From: Cyclobacterium roseum
GTDB taxonomy: Bacteria; Bacteroidota; Bacteroidia; Cytophagales; Cyclobacteriaceae
DNA: 64,000 nucleotides
Direction: 5' to 3'
Assembly (NCBI RefSeq): GCF_010119225.1
Contig: NZ_WNKF01000003.1
Span: 356,987 to 420,986, forward strand
The notes beneath the pieces were generated by a model, which did not search any database, was not told where the DNA came from, and saw only the letters and a list, made by a program, of their open reading frames with translations. Positions within the stretch are counted from its first letter, which is position 1; every line of letters starts with the position of its first letter. The translations under genes and the position numbers were made by a program. Below are positions 38,809-48,627 of the stretch, piece by piece.

Positions 38809-38970
38809 GATAAAGCAACTTAAACTTAAAATCAATTTTGAGCGACAGTTTTAGCAGGGAATTTTGAGGAGAACAGACATGTTATTCAACCAATAGCAGC
38901 AAGTAGGTGGTGCCCTGTTAAAAAAGGTTAAGGAAATGATTTCCTGATGGATATCGTTTAAATTTGTATC

Positions 38971-40686
38971 ATGTCAAAAACCAGTATTAAAATCATTGTC
39001 TTTTTGATGAGCCTGGCCAGTCTGGGATTAATTGGGTTTCAGTTTTACTGGGTCGGCAATGTATTAAAGATCAACGAAGAACGTTTCGAGCAAAACGTCT
39101 TTCAGGCATTGGCTTCGACCTCCGAAAGATTGGAGAAAGGTGAGGCCAGCGATATATTGCTCAGCTCCCTGGCCAGAGACACCTTGTTTCAAAAAGCCCT
39201 GTTAGAGCCGATCGAGCCCATTCAGGTACAGGTCCGGCACCGTCAAGTAGCCGTAAACCGCCCCTCCATGGTGGATTCCCTTTTCGACCAAAACCTGCCT
39301 CAGATTTCTTCTACTTTTCGTAAATTGATCGCCTCCAAGGAGGGGGAGCCCAAAAGCTTCAGCCAAATTGAAAAATATTTTTACATGTCACCCTCCGTGG
39401 CTTCCACGCTTTTTACCCCCGACGAACTGGCCATTCTGCTTCAGGAAAAGGAAAGGTATCTGGAGTTTTTAAGCAACAAAGACAATTATATCAGTAAAAG
39501 GCAATATGCCAGCAACCGGCAGGAATTCATCATTGAGGAATTCAATGTATCCCAGAACGTGGCCGAAACGATTGTGCAGGCCAACATGAAAATTGAGTTG
39601 GTAGAGGTGGTCATCCACCAATTATTGTCGCAGGGAAACCAGCATATTCTAGGCCGGTTAGATACAGCAATGGTGCGATCGGAGGTCAGGGACCAACTGT
39701 TTAACCGAAACATCGACCAGCCTTTTGAATTGGGCATTATTGATGGAAATAATCGAATCGTAGGGATTGGAGAGGTAGCTGATCTGGATTTTTTAAAGAC
39801 CCAGGGAATTCGGGCGGAGCTTTTCCCCAGTGATCTGTTAGGACTCGAAAATTTTCTCGTCATCTACTTCCCCACCAAGGAAAACTACCTGTTGCGGCAG
39901 GTATTTTTGCCGCTATCCAGTTCCCTGCTGTTTATGGTGATTATTATTAGTTGTTTTGTTTATGCCATCAAGGTAATCATCAGGCAGAAGAAAATTTCTG
40001 AAATCAAGAATGATTTCATTAATAACATGACCCATGAGTTCAAAACCCCCATCTCCACGGTAAGTTTGGCGATAGAGGCTCTTCAGGACCCGGATCTTCT
40101 GAATCAAACATCCATACGGTCCCGGTATCTGGGAATTATCAAAGACGAAAATAGCCGCTTGGGGCAACAGGTAGAGCAGGTGCTACAGGCCGCAGCCCTT
40201 GATAAAAAGGATTTCAAACTGGAAATGAAATCCATTAACCTGGTAGATGCCGTAGAAGAAGCTAAAAAGCATTTTGAACTGCTGGTAGAAAAAAGAGGTG
40301 GGTCGATTACCACCCATTATCAGGTGCAAAGTGGCTACTTAGAGGCGGATGCCTTCCATATGAATAATATTCTCAATAACTTACTGGACAATGCAAATAA
40401 GTATTCCGATCACGCGCCTTCGATACACGTATCCCTGATAGAAAAACAGGAGGGGTATTCATTGGCAATTCGGGATACGGGAATTGGTATGAGCAAAGAA
40501 GCACAGAAACGAATATTTGATAAGTTTTATCGGGTTCCAACCGGGAATATTCATGATGTGAAGGGCTTTGGTCTGGGACTGTCCTATGTAAAAACGATGG
40601 TGGAAGCCCACAAAGGCAGTATTCAGGTGGAAAGTGAGCCGGGGCAGGGAAGCATTTTTACGATCAACTTACCCAAAAAACAATGA
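38971..40686 (+). CDS. Sensor histidine kinase of a two-component pair
   Basis: 571 residues. TM segments near residues 5-27 and 311-333 bound a periplasmic domain of about 280 residues with no known fold. H box FINNMTHEFKTPISTVSLAI, N box NILNNLLDNANKYSDH, G1 IRDTGIGMSKEAQKRIFDKF and G2 GFGLGLSYVKTMVEAHKGS are all intact. It overlaps the response regulator gene by four bases (ATGA), so the two are partners. A TAAATTTG at 38959-38966 lies only five bases before the ATG, too near for a normal leader. Confidence 0.93.
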   Translation: MSKTSIKIIVFLMSLASLGLIGFQFYWVGNVLKINEERFEQNVFQALASTSERLEKGEASDILLSSLARDTLFQKALLEPIEPIQVQVRHRQVAVNRPSMVDSLFDQNLPQISSTFRKLIASKEGEPKSFSQIEKYFYMSPSVASTLFTPDELAILLQEKERYLEFLSNKDNYISKRQYASNRQEFIIEEFNVSQNVAETIVQANMKIELVEVVIHQLLSQGNQHILGRLDTAMVRSEVRDQLFNRNIDQPFELGIIDGNNRIVGIGEVADLDFLKTQGIRAELFPSDLLGLENFLVIYFPTKENYLLRQVFLPLSSSLLFMVIIISCFVYAIKVIIRQKKISEIKNDFINNMTHEFKTPISTVSLAIEALQDPDLLNQTSIRSRYLGIIKDENSRLGQQVEQVLQAAALDKKDFKLEMKSINLVDAVEEAKKHFELLVEKRGGSITTHYQVQSGYLEADAFHMNNILNNLLDNANKYSDHAPSIHVSLIEKQEGYSLAIRDTGIGMSKEAQKRIFDKFYRVPTGNIHDVKGFGLGLSYVKTMVEAHKGSIQVESEPGQGSIFTINLPKKQ

Positions 40687-41372
40687 GCAAAACGAAGATT
40701 TTACTGGTGGAAGATGATCCCAATCTGGGGGAAATTTTGAAAGAATATTTGGGTGTAAAGGGCTTTGAAGTAACCCTGTGCCGGGACGGCGAGGAGGGGT
40801 GGAATAAGTACAAGAAGGATTATTTTCAGGTGTGCATCCTGGATGTAATGATGCCCAAGAAGGATGGATTTACCCTTGGAAAAGAAATCCGAAAAGTAGA
40901 GGAGAACGTTCCCATTATTTACCTGACCGCCAAAAATCTAAAAGAAGATGTGATCCAGGGCTTTCGCATAGGCGCAGATGATTACATTACCAAGCCGTTT
41001 AGCATGGAGGAATTGTTAATGAGGATTTCTGCCATTTTGCGAAGAACCCAAAACCAGGGTGAAAAAACGGCCTTGAAAACCTATACGTTTGGAGCCTTTG
41101 TTTTGCACTACGACAAACAGCAACTGGAGGGGCCGGAAGGTTTCCATAAACTGACCTCCAAGGAAAACGAACTCCTCCGTCTGCTAGCCGCTTCCTTAAA
41201 TGAAACGGTGAGTCGCTCCTTTGCGCTCAAACAAATTTGGGGAGATGACAGCTATTTTAATGCCCGGAGCATGGATGTCTACCTAAGTAAAATCCGTAAA
41301 TTGCTGAAAGCAGATGGCGGAGTACAGATTATTACCTTGCATGGAGAGGGATTTAAGTTGGTTTCCAACTGA
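40683..41372 (+). CDS. OmpR-family response regulator
   Basis: 229 residues. Receiver domain: KILLVEDDPNLGEILKEYL (acidic pair), phospho-Asp in CILDVMMPKKDGF, Thr/Lys in IYLTAKN and DDYITKPFSMEELLMRI. Winged-helix output domain from about residue 130: LTSKENELLRLLAASLNETV, then ARSMDVYLSKIRKLL and ITLHGEGFKLV. It is the cognate partner of the upstream kinase by overlap. Targets unknown. Confidence 0.93.
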   Translation: MSKTKILLVEDDPNLGEILKEYLGVKGFEVTLCRDGEEGWNKYKKDYFQVCILDVMMPKKDGFTLGKEIRKVEENVPIIYLTAKNLKEDVIQGFRIGADDYITKPFSMEELLMRISAILRRTQNQGEKTALKTYTFGAFVLHYDKQQLEGPEGFHKLTSKENELLRLLAASLNETVSRSFALKQIWGDDSYFNARSMDVYLSKIRKLLKADGGVQIITLHGEGFKLVSN

Positions 41373-41444
41373 TATCTTTTCTCCTGAAATTGATTTATTC
41401 CCTGATTAAAGTTTAATTTGTGCTTCATTAAATCCAGTAAGCAC

Positions 41445-41825
41445 ATGGCCAAAGAAATTATCCATTCCTCAGAAGCCCCCGCCCCCATCGGCCCCTACAG
41501 TCAGGCAGTAAAAATCAATGGGATGCTCTTCGTCTCCGGGCAGATTGCGTTGGATGCAGAAAGTGGCGAACTCATCAATGAAAACATTACGGAGGAGACT
41601 CATGCTGTGATGAGAAACCTGGAAGCCATCTTGCGGGAGGGCGGATCTTCCTTTGATAAGGTGGTCAAGTGCAGTATTTTCATAAAAAACATGGATGATT
41701 TTGCGACTGTAAATGAAGCCTATGGGCAGTACTTTCATCAGGAACCACCCGCACGCGAAACCGTAGAAGTAAGCCGTCTTCCAAAGGACGTAAAGGTGGA
41801 GATATCCTGTATAGCAGCGTTATAA
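41445..41825 (+). CDS. RidA-family enamine/imine deaminase
   Basis: 126 residues from ATG at 41445 (an upstream GTG frame adds nine non-conserved residues). YjgF/RidA motifs: PAPIGPYSQAVKINGMLFVS, IALDAESGELI, THAVMRNLEAILREGGSSFD and the catalytic Arg in PPARETVEVSRLPKDVKVEI. Trimeric cytosolic enzyme that hydrolyses 2-aminoacrylate and related imines from PLP enzymes such as threonine dehydratase. It lies 72 bp after the response regulator; probably a separate gene. Confidence 0.93.
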   Translation: MAKEIIHSSEAPAPIGPYSQAVKINGMLFVSGQIALDAESGELINENITEETHAVMRNLEAILREGGSSFDKVVKCSIFIKNMDDFATVNEAYGQYFHQEPPARETVEVSRLPKDVKVEISCIAAL

Positions 41826-41852
41826 ACTTTATTTAAATCTGTTTGTTGTTTG

Positions 41853-42356
41853 ATGGTGAGATTGGTGCCAAAATACAGTGAAACGTTTGTGTCTACCTTG
41901 GACAGCAGGCAGGTAATGAAAAAACTGGATGGGATCACCCAATGGGTGAATTTTTTGGACCGAACCGGGACCACCCGGCAGGAGACGGCGGTGTTTAATG
42001 GAAGTCTTAAAGAAGATTGTTTTCGGATCTCTAAAAAGATCGATAAAGCCGATAGTTTTCTTCCCCTGATAAAAGGAGAGGTGGCACCTCTGTCCAAGGG
42101 ATGCCTGATATCCCTTGAGTATTCCTTTTTTCCGAGTACGGCTTTTTTACTTGGATTCTGGGGAATTATTAGCTTTGCACTTACCGTGGTTTTTCTTTCC
42201 GTAATGCAGGATTGGAAGTTGGCATTGACAAGCCTGCTTGCTGGCATGGCCAATTATGGCTTTGCTTTTTGGCATTTTCGGAGAAAAGTCCGCGAAAGCC
42301 AGGCGCTTTTTCATGAGGTGATGGGACTGAAAGCGGGGAAAAATGCTTCCTGGTAA
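41853..42356 (+). CDS. Two-TM membrane protein of unknown function
   Basis: 167 residues from ATG at 41853. The first 90 residues are soluble; the hydrophobic segments FFPSTAFLLGFWGIISFALT and LALTSLLAGMANYGFAFW follow, then a short basic tail (FRRKVRESQALFHEV). I recognise no family. It starts 27 bp after RidA on the same strand, so it may be co-transcribed. It resembles small integral proteins with an N-terminal cytosolic domain. Confidence 0.6.
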   Translation: MVRLVPKYSETFVSTLDSRQVMKKLDGITQWVNFLDRTGTTRQETAVFNGSLKEDCFRISKKIDKADSFLPLIKGEVAPLSKGCLISLEYSFFPSTAFLLGFWGIISFALTVVFLSVMQDWKLALTSLLAGMANYGFAFWHFRRKVRESQALFHEVMGLKAGKNASW

Positions 42357-42460
42357 AATTTCAGGTTTTTGGAGCAAGATTATCCCTGGATTTATGGATT
42401 ATGCCCCGCCTGTTGTAATTTAGCAGTTGAATCATTTTAATTAGTCAAACAGCCCATTTT

Positions 42461-43861
42461 ATGGATTACAGAATAGAAAAAGATACGATGGGGCCCGTTG
42501 AGGTGCCGGCAGAAAAGTACTGGGGAGCGCAAACCCAGCGCTCTGTGAATAATTTTAAAATCGGCGGTCCCAGGCATCAGATGCCTTTGGAAATCGTCCA
42601 TGCTTTTGCCATCCTAAAAAAATCTGCTGCCCTCACCAATGCGGATTTAGGGGTATTGGATCAGGATAAGGCTTCCATCATTGCCAAGGTTTGTGATGAA
42701 ATTCTGGAAGGGAAGCTGGATGACCAATTCCCCCTGGTAGTCTGGCAAACAGGTTCCGGCACCCAGTCCAATATGAATGTCAATGAAGTGGTGGCCTATC
42801 GCGCCCATGTGTTGTTGGGAGGTAGCCTGCAGGACGAAAAGAAAAAGGTCCATCCCAATGACGATGTAAATAAATCCCAGTCTTCCAACGACACCTTCCC
42901 TACGGCCATGCACATCGCTGCTTATAAAATGGTCGCAGAAACGACCTTGCCTGGCGTGCAAAAGCTCAGAGATACCCTCAAAGCAAAGTCAGAAGCTTTT
43001 ATGGACGTGGTCAAAATTGGACGTACCCATTTTATGGATGCCACCCCGCTGACGCTGGGTCAGGAATTTTCCGGATACGTAGCGCAGTTGGATCATGCCA
43101 TGCGTGCCATCAAAAATACCCTTCCGCACCTTTCAGAATTGGCATTGGGGGGTACTGCCGTGGGTACCGGATTAAATACGCCAAAGGGCTATGCTGAAAA
43201 GGTAGCCGAAAAAATCGCCCACTTTTCCGGTAATCCGTTTATCACCGCTCCGAATAAATTTGAATCTTTGGCGGCCCATGATGCCATGGTAGAAACGCAC
43301 GGAGCCCTGAAGCAACTGGCGGTCAGCCTGATGAAAATTGCCAATGATATCCGCATGCTCTCTTCCGGGCCGAGATCAGGAATCGGCGAAATATTGATTC
43401 CAGAAAACGAGCCCGGATCTTCCATCATGCCGGGAAAGGTCAATCCTACCCAGGCTGAAGCCATGACCATGGTCTGCGCGCAGGTAATTGGAAATGATAC
43501 CGCCGTTTCCGTAGGAGGGGCCAATGGGCATTTTGAGCTGAATGTGTTTAAACCCATGATGGTCAATAACCTGCTGAGCTCTGCCCGCCTGCTGGGGGAT
43601 GCCTGTGTGTCTTTTAACGACAACTGTGCCATCGGAATTGAGCCCAACAAGCCATTTATCCAGCGTCACCTGGAAAATAGTTTGATGTTGGTGACCGCAC
43701 TGAATACCCATATCGGCTATGAAAATGCGGCCAAAATAGCTAAAAAGGCCCATAAAGAGGGAACAAGTCTCCGGGAAGCGGCCATCGCATTGGACCTGCT
43801 GACCAGTGAGCAATTTGACCAATGGGTCAAACCGGAAGATATGACCGGAAGCCTGAAGTAA
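42461..43861 (+). CDS. fumC: Class II fumarate hydratase
   Basis: 466 residues; converts fumarate to malate in the TCA cycle. N-terminal [54 protein letters not shown] (catalytic His/Thr neighbourhood), [32 protein letters not shown] and the family signature [13 protein letters not shown] are all present. Tetrameric cytosolic enzyme without an iron-sulfur cluster. Single gene; the first copy of the duplicated terminator lies 23 bp downstream. Confidence 0.97.
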   Translation: MDYRIEKDTMGPVEVPAEKYWGAQTQRSVNNFKIGGPRHQMPLEIVHAFAILKKSAALTNADLGVLDQDKASIIAKVCDEILEGKLDDQFPLVVWQTGSGTQSNMNVNEVVAYRAHVLLGGSLQDEKKKVHPNDDVNKSQSSNDTFPTAMHIAAYKMVAETTLPGVQKLRDTLKAKSEAFMDVVKIGRTHFMDATPLTLGQEFSGYVAQLDHAMRAIKNTLPHLSELALGGTAVGTGLNTPKGYAEKVAEKIAHFSGNPFITAPNKFESLAAHDAMVETHGALKQLAVSLMKIANDIRMLSSGPRSGIGEILIPENEPGSSIMPGKVNPTQAEAMTMVCAQVIGNDTAVSVGGANGHFELNVFKPMMVNNLLSSARLLGDACVSFNDNCAIGIEPNKPFIQRHLENSLMLVTALNTHIGYENAAKIAKKAHKEGTSLREAAIALDLLTSEQFDQWVKPEDMTGSLK

Positions 43862-43884
43862 CATTCCTTCTGATCAGAAAAATA

Positions 43885-43920
43885 AAAAGCCCCTTCAGCA
43901 TTTCCTGCGAAGGGGCTTTT
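43885..43920 (+). terminator. Terminator of fumC (copy 1 of a duplicated terminator)
   Basis: AAAAGCCCCTTC / GAAGGGGCTTTT, a 12-bp stem with a 12-nt loop in which GCA and TGC can pair further. A 36-bp stretch (43886-43921) is identical to 45506-45541. Bases 43921-44122 between here and the ATPase promoter hold no gene. Confidence 0.92.
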
Positions 43921-44122
43921 ATACTGTTCCACTACTTTTTTATACATTCGGTAAAACCCGTTATCAAAGTAATTATCAACAATCAAATTATTCAAACATA
44001 CAAGATTTTTTATGCCCGTATTAATAAATTAAACGCAGCCGAAAAAACAATTGTACCATTAAATCATCGCATCATTGAATCATCCCTACGCCCCTGCATT
44101 TGCTGGAGTGGAATAGGGGTGT

Positions 44123-44130
44123 TATATTTG
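44123..44130 (+). promoter_or_regulatory. -7 box (TATATTTG) of the ATPase gene
   Basis: Exact TAnnTTTG, 42 bp before the ATG. The expected transcription start falls inside the inverted repeat next to it. Confidence 0.6.
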
Positions 44131-44131
44131 A

Positions 44132-44168
44132 TATCGTAATTAGAGTTACGGTAATTTAAATTACGATA
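44132..44168. promoter_or_regulatory. Inverted repeat at the ATPase transcription start
   Basis: TATCGTAATT (44132-44141) and AATTACGATA (44159-44168) are a perfect 10-bp inverted repeat with 17 bp between. The inner part contains TTACGGTAA and GTAATTTAAATTAC, so the same half-site GTAATT recurs. Located directly at the predicted transcription start and ending 4 bp before the ATG, it looks like an operator. Confidence 0.6.
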
Positions 44169-44172
44169 ATGG

Positions 44173-45483
44173 ATGAGATTTTATAACAGGGAAAAAGAGC
44201 TTGAACTTCTGCTGGAAGTTCACAAACGTTCAGCTTCTTCCGCACAAATGACCTTTGTGGTTGGACGCAGGCGTATTGGGAAAACACGTTTATTGGTGAG
44301 TGCCTATAAGGATATAAAGGCGGTTTACTTTTTCATTGCCAAAAAAAATGAAGCTTTATTGTGCGCTGAATTCAGTGAGGAGATCCGACAGCAGTTACAA
44401 ATTCCCATTTTTGGTGAAATAAAGTCCTTTGAAGCCATATTTGAACTATTAATGCAAGAGGCAAAACGGCAGGCCATGACAGTCATCATTGATGAATTTC
44501 AAGAGTTTATATCGGTAAATCCTTCCGTCTATTCGAGTATGCAAAAAAGTTGGGACGCAAACAAAGAGGAGAGTAAAATCAACCTTGTGCTATGTGGTTC
44601 AGTTTATTCGATCATGTACCGCATCTTTGAAAGTGCTAAAGAACCTTTATTTGGAAGAGCAACCCAACGGATGCATGTCAAAGCATTCGACATTGAAACG
44701 GTAAAGGGGATTTTAAAGGATCATGCGCCCCGGCACACAGCAGAGGATTTATTGGCCTTTTATATGGTCACCGGCGGTGTGGCCAAGTATGTGGAACTAT
44801 TGGTGCAGCAAAATGCCCATTCCAAAGCCGCTATTTTGGAATGTATATTTGCCGAAAACTCTCTTTTTCTGGACGAAGGAAGAAATGTGTTGATAGAGGA
44901 ATTTGGAAAGGAATACGGGAATTATTTTTCTATCCTTTCATTGATCGCATCAGGCAAGACCTCAAGAGTGGAAATGGAATCCATTTTGGAGATGGACCTG
45001 GGTGGGTTTTTGAATCGTTTGGAAAACGAATACAACCTGGTAAAAAAAATACGTCCAATACTGAGTAAACCGGGTAGCAGAACTGTTAAGTATAAAATAT
45101 CGGATAATTTTTTATCCTTTTGGTTTCGATTTATCTATAAATACCGTAGTGCGGTGGAGGCAGGAAATCTGGAATACCTCTTGAAGATCGTCCACCGTGA
45201 TTACACAACTTACAGCGGAAAGGTCTTGGAAGATTATTTTATCGAAAAGATAAAGGCCGAAAAGCGGTTTAATCTTTTGGGGACTTACTGGGAAAAAAGG
45301 AATACCAATGAGATTGATATTGTAGCGGTCAACGATTTGGAAAAAAAGGTATTGTTTGCAGAAGTAAAACGGCAGAAAAAAAATATTAGCATAAGCGTTT
45401 TAAAGGAGAAAAGCAAAACGTTACAACAGCGGTTTAAAGGTTATGAATTTTCATTTGCTGCCCTGTCTTTAGAAGATATGTAG
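44173..45483 (+). CDS. AAA ATPase with C-terminal DUF234/PD-(D/E)XK-like domain
   Basis: 436 residues. Walker A in VVGRRRIGKTRLLVSAY, Walker B in MTVIIDEFQEFISV, sensor-like LVLCGSVYSIMYRIFE, a winged-helix middle (ISLIASGK-type segment; actual FSILSLIASGKTSRVEMESI), then NFLSFWFRFIYKYRSAVE. The C-terminal 90 residues carry EIDIVAVNDLEKKVLFAEVK, the Asp and Glu-x-Lys pattern of PD-(D/E)XK nuclease folds. It belongs to the MNS/archaeal-ATPase clade found mostly as mobile or defence-linked genes; the true role is unknown. It is isolated between two identical terminators. Confidence 0.88.
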   Translation: MRFYNREKELELLLEVHKRSASSAQMTFVVGRRRIGKTRLLVSAYKDIKAVYFFIAKKNEALLCAEFSEEIRQQLQIPIFGEIKSFEAIFELLMQEAKRQAMTVIIDEFQEFISVNPSVYSSMQKSWDANKEESKINLVLCGSVYSIMYRIFESAKEPLFGRATQRMHVKAFDIETVKGILKDHAPRHTAEDLLAFYMVTGGVAKYVELLVQQNAHSKAAILECIFAENSLFLDEGRNVLIEEFGKEYGNYFSILSLIASGKTSRVEMESILEMDLGGFLNRLENEYNLVKKIRPILSKPGSRTVKYKISDNFLSFWFRFIYKYRSAVEAGNLEYLLKIVHRDYTTYSGKVLEDYFIEKIKAEKRFNLLGTYWEKRNTNEIDIVAVNDLEKKVLFAEVKRQKKNISISVLKEKSKTLQQRFKGYEFSFAALSLEDM

Positions 45484-45504
45484 TTGAAAATTTTTTTTAT
45501 CAGA

Positions 45505-45540
45505 GAAAGCCCCTTCAGCATTTCCTGCGAAGGGGCTTTT
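45505..45540. terminator. Bidirectional terminator, copy 2
   Basis: Identical over 36 bp to the fumC terminator. It lies 22 bp after the ATPase stop and 13 bp before the gcvP stop, so it serves both converging genes. Confidence 0.92.
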
Positions 45541-45552
45541 ACTTGTACTATA

Positions 45553-48450
45553 CTATTCTACTGCCTCTTTTTCTTCTTCATAAACCTCCGTAGGAATACA
45601 GCTACACATCAGGTTTCGGTCTCCGTAAGCCGCGTCAATTCGCCCAACGGAAGGCCAAAACTTATTCTCTTTCACAAAAGGTAAGGGATAGGCCGCCCTT
45701 TCTCTGCTGTAGGAATAGTCCCAGGCATCCGCAAGGAGCGTGGCTGCCGTATGGGGAGCATTTTTTAATAAATTAGAGGTGCTATCTACCTGACCTTCTT
45801 CAATTTCACGGATTTCCTGGCGGATGGCAATCATCGCATCGCAAAAACGGTCCAATTCGGCTTTGGATTCCGATTCAGTGGGCTCCACCATCAGGGTACC
45901 TGCCACGGGAAAGGAAACCGTCGGCGCATGAAAACCGTAATCCATCAGGCGCTTGGCAATATCTTCCACTTCCACGCCGCAGTCCTTAAATCCGCGACAA
46001 TCCAAGATCATTTCGTGGGCCGCCCGGCCTTTGCTACCGGTATACAAGATGGGATAGTTGCCCTCCAGACGCTTCTTGATATAATTGGTGTTCAAAATGG
46101 CCATCTTGGTGGCATTGGAAAGGCCTGTTTCTCCCATCATGGCGATGTAAGCATACGAGATGGGCAGGATACTGGCACTTCCAAAGGGTGCAGCAGAGAT
46201 GGGACTGATGGCAGCAGTTCCCCCGGTACGGATAAATGGATTGCCTGGCAGAAAAGGAGCCAGGTGTTTGGCCACGCAAATCGGCCCCATGCCCGGACCC
46301 CCTCCTCCGTGGGGAATGCAGAAAGTCTTATGCAGGTTCAGGTGGCAAACATCCGCCCCGATCATTCCGGGGCTGGTCAGTCCTACCTGGGCATTCATGT
46401 TGGCACCGTCCATATACACTTGCCCGCCATATTCATGTACCAGCTCGCAGATTTCCTGAATGGCCTCCTCAAAAACCCCGTGCGTGGAGGGATAAGTCAC
46501 CATCAATGCCGAAAGTTTGTCCTTGTGTTCGGTGGCTTTTGCCTTGAAGGCCTCCACGTCGATATTGCCTTTATCGTCACAAGGCACTATGACGACCTTC
46601 ATACCGGCCATTACCGCTGATGCGGGGTTGGTACCGTGTGCGGAGGAAGGGATCAGGACGATGTTTCTGAAATCCTCTCCACGGCTCTGGTGATAGGCCC
46701 GGATGACCATTAACCCCGCATACTCCCCTTGCGCTCCGGAGTTAGGCTGCAGGCTCGTATCCGCAAAACCGGTGATTTCGCTGAGCCAGTTTCTCAATTC
46801 CTGAAACATCTCGTAGTAGCCCGCCGCCTGATCCTGCGGGGCAAAGGGGTGCAGTTGACCAATTTCCGGCCAGGTAACCGGGATCATTTCTGCCGTAGCA
46901 TTAAGCTTCATCGTGCAAGAACCCAGGGAAATCATGGAATGAACCAGGGATAGGTCTTTATTTTCCAGTCTTTTCAGATAGCGGAGCATTTCGTGCTCGG
47001 AATGAAAGCGATGAAAAACCTCATGCTCCAGGTACCCGGAGCTACGCTCCAAAGCTGCCGGAAGGATCCCTTCTATCTCACTGGGTATTTCAGGGGTTGC
47101 TACTTGCAGCCGGTTGGTAGATTTGGCGAAAACTTCGTAAATCTCCACCACATCTGCCCGGTTTTTGGCCTGATCAAAACTCAGGAGGATATGGTCTTTT
47201 TCGTAGCGGAAATTTAATTTTTTGGACAAGGCAAAGGCCCTGATTTTTTCCTTTTGTACCTCATCTACCCGAATGCGGATGGTGTCAAAAAACACCTCAT
47301 TCACTTGTTCGTAGCCAAGCTGCGATAGCCAATTAGCCGTCATTACCGCCAGGCCATGGGTGCGCGAAGCAATGGCTTTTAACCCTTTGGGGCCGTGGTA
47401 TACGGCATACATCCCGGCCATAACAGCCAGCAACACCTGCGCGGTACATATATTGGAGGTGGCCCGTTCTCGTTTGATGTGTTGTTCCCGGGTTTGCAGG
47501 GCCATGCGGTACGCATTTTTGCCGTGTTTATCTACGGACACGCCGATAATGCGTCCGGGAATTTGTCGTTTAAATGCTTCTTTGGTAGCGAAAAAAGCGG
47601 CATGCGGTCCCCCAAAACCCATGGGAACCCCAAATCGCTGGCTGCTGCCGATCACCACATCGGCCCCCATTTCCCCAGGTGGCTTCAGCAACGTCAAACT
47701 CAGGAGGTCGGTGCTGAAAGCGGTAAAAATTTGGTTTTCGTTGGCTGTTTCCACCAGCTTGCTGTAGTCAATGACTTCTCCATCTGCATTGGGATATTGC
47801 AGTAGCAGGCCAAAAATTTCGGGGTCGGTAAGATCCAGCTCATTTAGCGAGCCAAAAACCAGGTCGATTCCCACCGGTAGTGCCCGGGTCTTTAGGATTT
47901 CCTTGGTTTGTTCAAATACCTTTTCGTCTACAAAAAAGCGATTGGCTTGTTTCTTGGTCCGTGGCCTGCTGGCATGCAGCATGGTCATGGCTTCTCCTGC
48001 GGCGGTACCTTCGTCCAAAAGGGAGGCGTTGGCGAGTTCCATGCCGGTAAGTTCGCTGACCATGGTCTGAAAGTTGATCAGTGCCTCCAAGCGCCCCTGA
48101 GCAATTTCGGCTTGATAAGGCGTGTAGGCCGTGTACCAACCTGGATTTTCCAGAATGTTTCGTTGGATGACCCCCGGCACCAGGGTGTCGTAGTAGCCCA
48201 AACCAATGTAGGATTTGAACAGCTGGTTTTTGCTGGCAGTTTGTTTAAAACTTTTGAGAAATGCCGTTTCCGACAATGCCTTGGGAAGTTGCAGTGGTTT
48301 CTTGAGCCGAATGCTTTGGGGAATGGTTTCATCAATCAGGGTATCCAGCGAAGAAACGCCTATGGTATCCAGCATGGATTGGATGTCATTTTCCGAGGGA
48401 GCAATGTGCCTGTTTTTAAATTTTTCCGAAGAAGCAAGGTTGATTTTCAT
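45553..48450 (-). CDS. gcvP: Glycine dehydrogenase (decarboxylating), P protein
   Basis: 965 residues, the long single-chain form. It decarboxylates glycine and passes the aminomethyl group to the H protein in the glycine cleavage system. N-terminal [20 protein letters not shown], first-half [20 protein letters not shown], second-half PLP site [20 protein letters not shown] (Lys in HKTF), and [16 protein letters not shown]. The other subunits (GcvT, GcvH, Lpd) are not in this window. It has its own -7 box 57-64 bp upstream and shares the converging terminator with the ATPase gene. Confidence 0.97.
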   Translation of the reverse strand: MKINLASSEKFKNRHIAPSENDIQSMLDTIGVSSLDTLIDETIPQSIRLKKPLQLPKALSETAFLKSFKQTASKNQLFKSYIGLGYYDTLVPGVIQRNILENPGWYTAYTPYQAEIAQGRLEALINFQTMVSELTGMELANASLLDEGTAAGEAMTMLHASRPRTKKQANRFFVDEKVFEQTKEILKTRALPVGIDLVFGSLNELDLTDPEIFGLLLQYPNADGEVIDYSKLVETANENQIFTAFSTDLLSLTLLKPPGEMGADVVIGSSQRFGVPMGFGGPHAAFFATKEAFKRQIPGRIIGVSVDKHGKNAYRMALQTREQHIKRERATSNICTAQVLLAVMAGMYAVYHGPKGLKAIASRTHGLAVMTANWLSQLGYEQVNEVFFDTIRIRVDEVQKEKIRAFALSKKLNFRYEKDHILLSFDQAKNRADVVEIYEVFAKSTNRLQVATPEIPSEIEGILPAALERSSGYLEHEVFHRFHSEHEMLRYLKRLENKDLSLVHSMISLGSCTMKLNATAEMIPVTWPEIGQLHPFAPQDQAAGYYEMFQELRNWLSEITGFADTSLQPNSGAQGEYAGLMVIRAYHQSRGEDFRNIVLIPSSAHGTNPASAVMAGMKVVIVPCDDKGNIDVEAFKAKATEHKDKLSALMVTYPSTHGVFEEAIQEICELVHEYGGQVYMDGANMNAQVGLTSPGMIGADVCHLNLHKTFCIPHGGGGPGMGPICVAKHLAPFLPGNPFIRTGGTAAISPISAAPFGSASILPISYAYIAMMGETGLSNATKMAILNTNYIKKRLEGNYPILYTGSKGRAAHEMILDCRGFKDCGVEVEDIAKRLMDYGFHAPTVSFPVAGTLMVEPTESESKAELDRFCDAMIAIRQEIREIEEGQVDSTSNLLKNAPHTAATLLADAWDYSYSRERAAYPLPFVKENKFWPSVGRIDAAYGDRNLMCSCIPTEVYEEEKEAVE

Positions 48451-48506
48451 ATATACCGTAAAATATGATTATTTTTGGCCGAACCAAATTGTCCTGAATC
48501 GAGCCG

Positions 48507-48514
48507 CAAAGGTA
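48507..48514 (-). promoter_or_regulatory. -7 box (TACCTTTG) of gcvP
   Basis: On the minus strand TACCTTTG matches TAnnTTTG, 57 bp before the gcvP ATG. No glycine riboswitch is recognisable in the short leader. Confidence 0.5.
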
Positions 48515-48627
48515 GAAATATTAGCTGATTAAGGTATTTATTTTAACCTTAAATATCGTCTTATTAACCAGTTGGGCTGGGAATTGGTTTACTTTGTACC
48601 AATAATTCGAATCGTTAAACATTCCTC

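Noticed and set aside
38959..38966. TAAATTTG just before the histidine kinase gene
   Set aside because: It matches the -7 consensus but ends five bases before the ATG, leaving no room for a transcript start before the codon.
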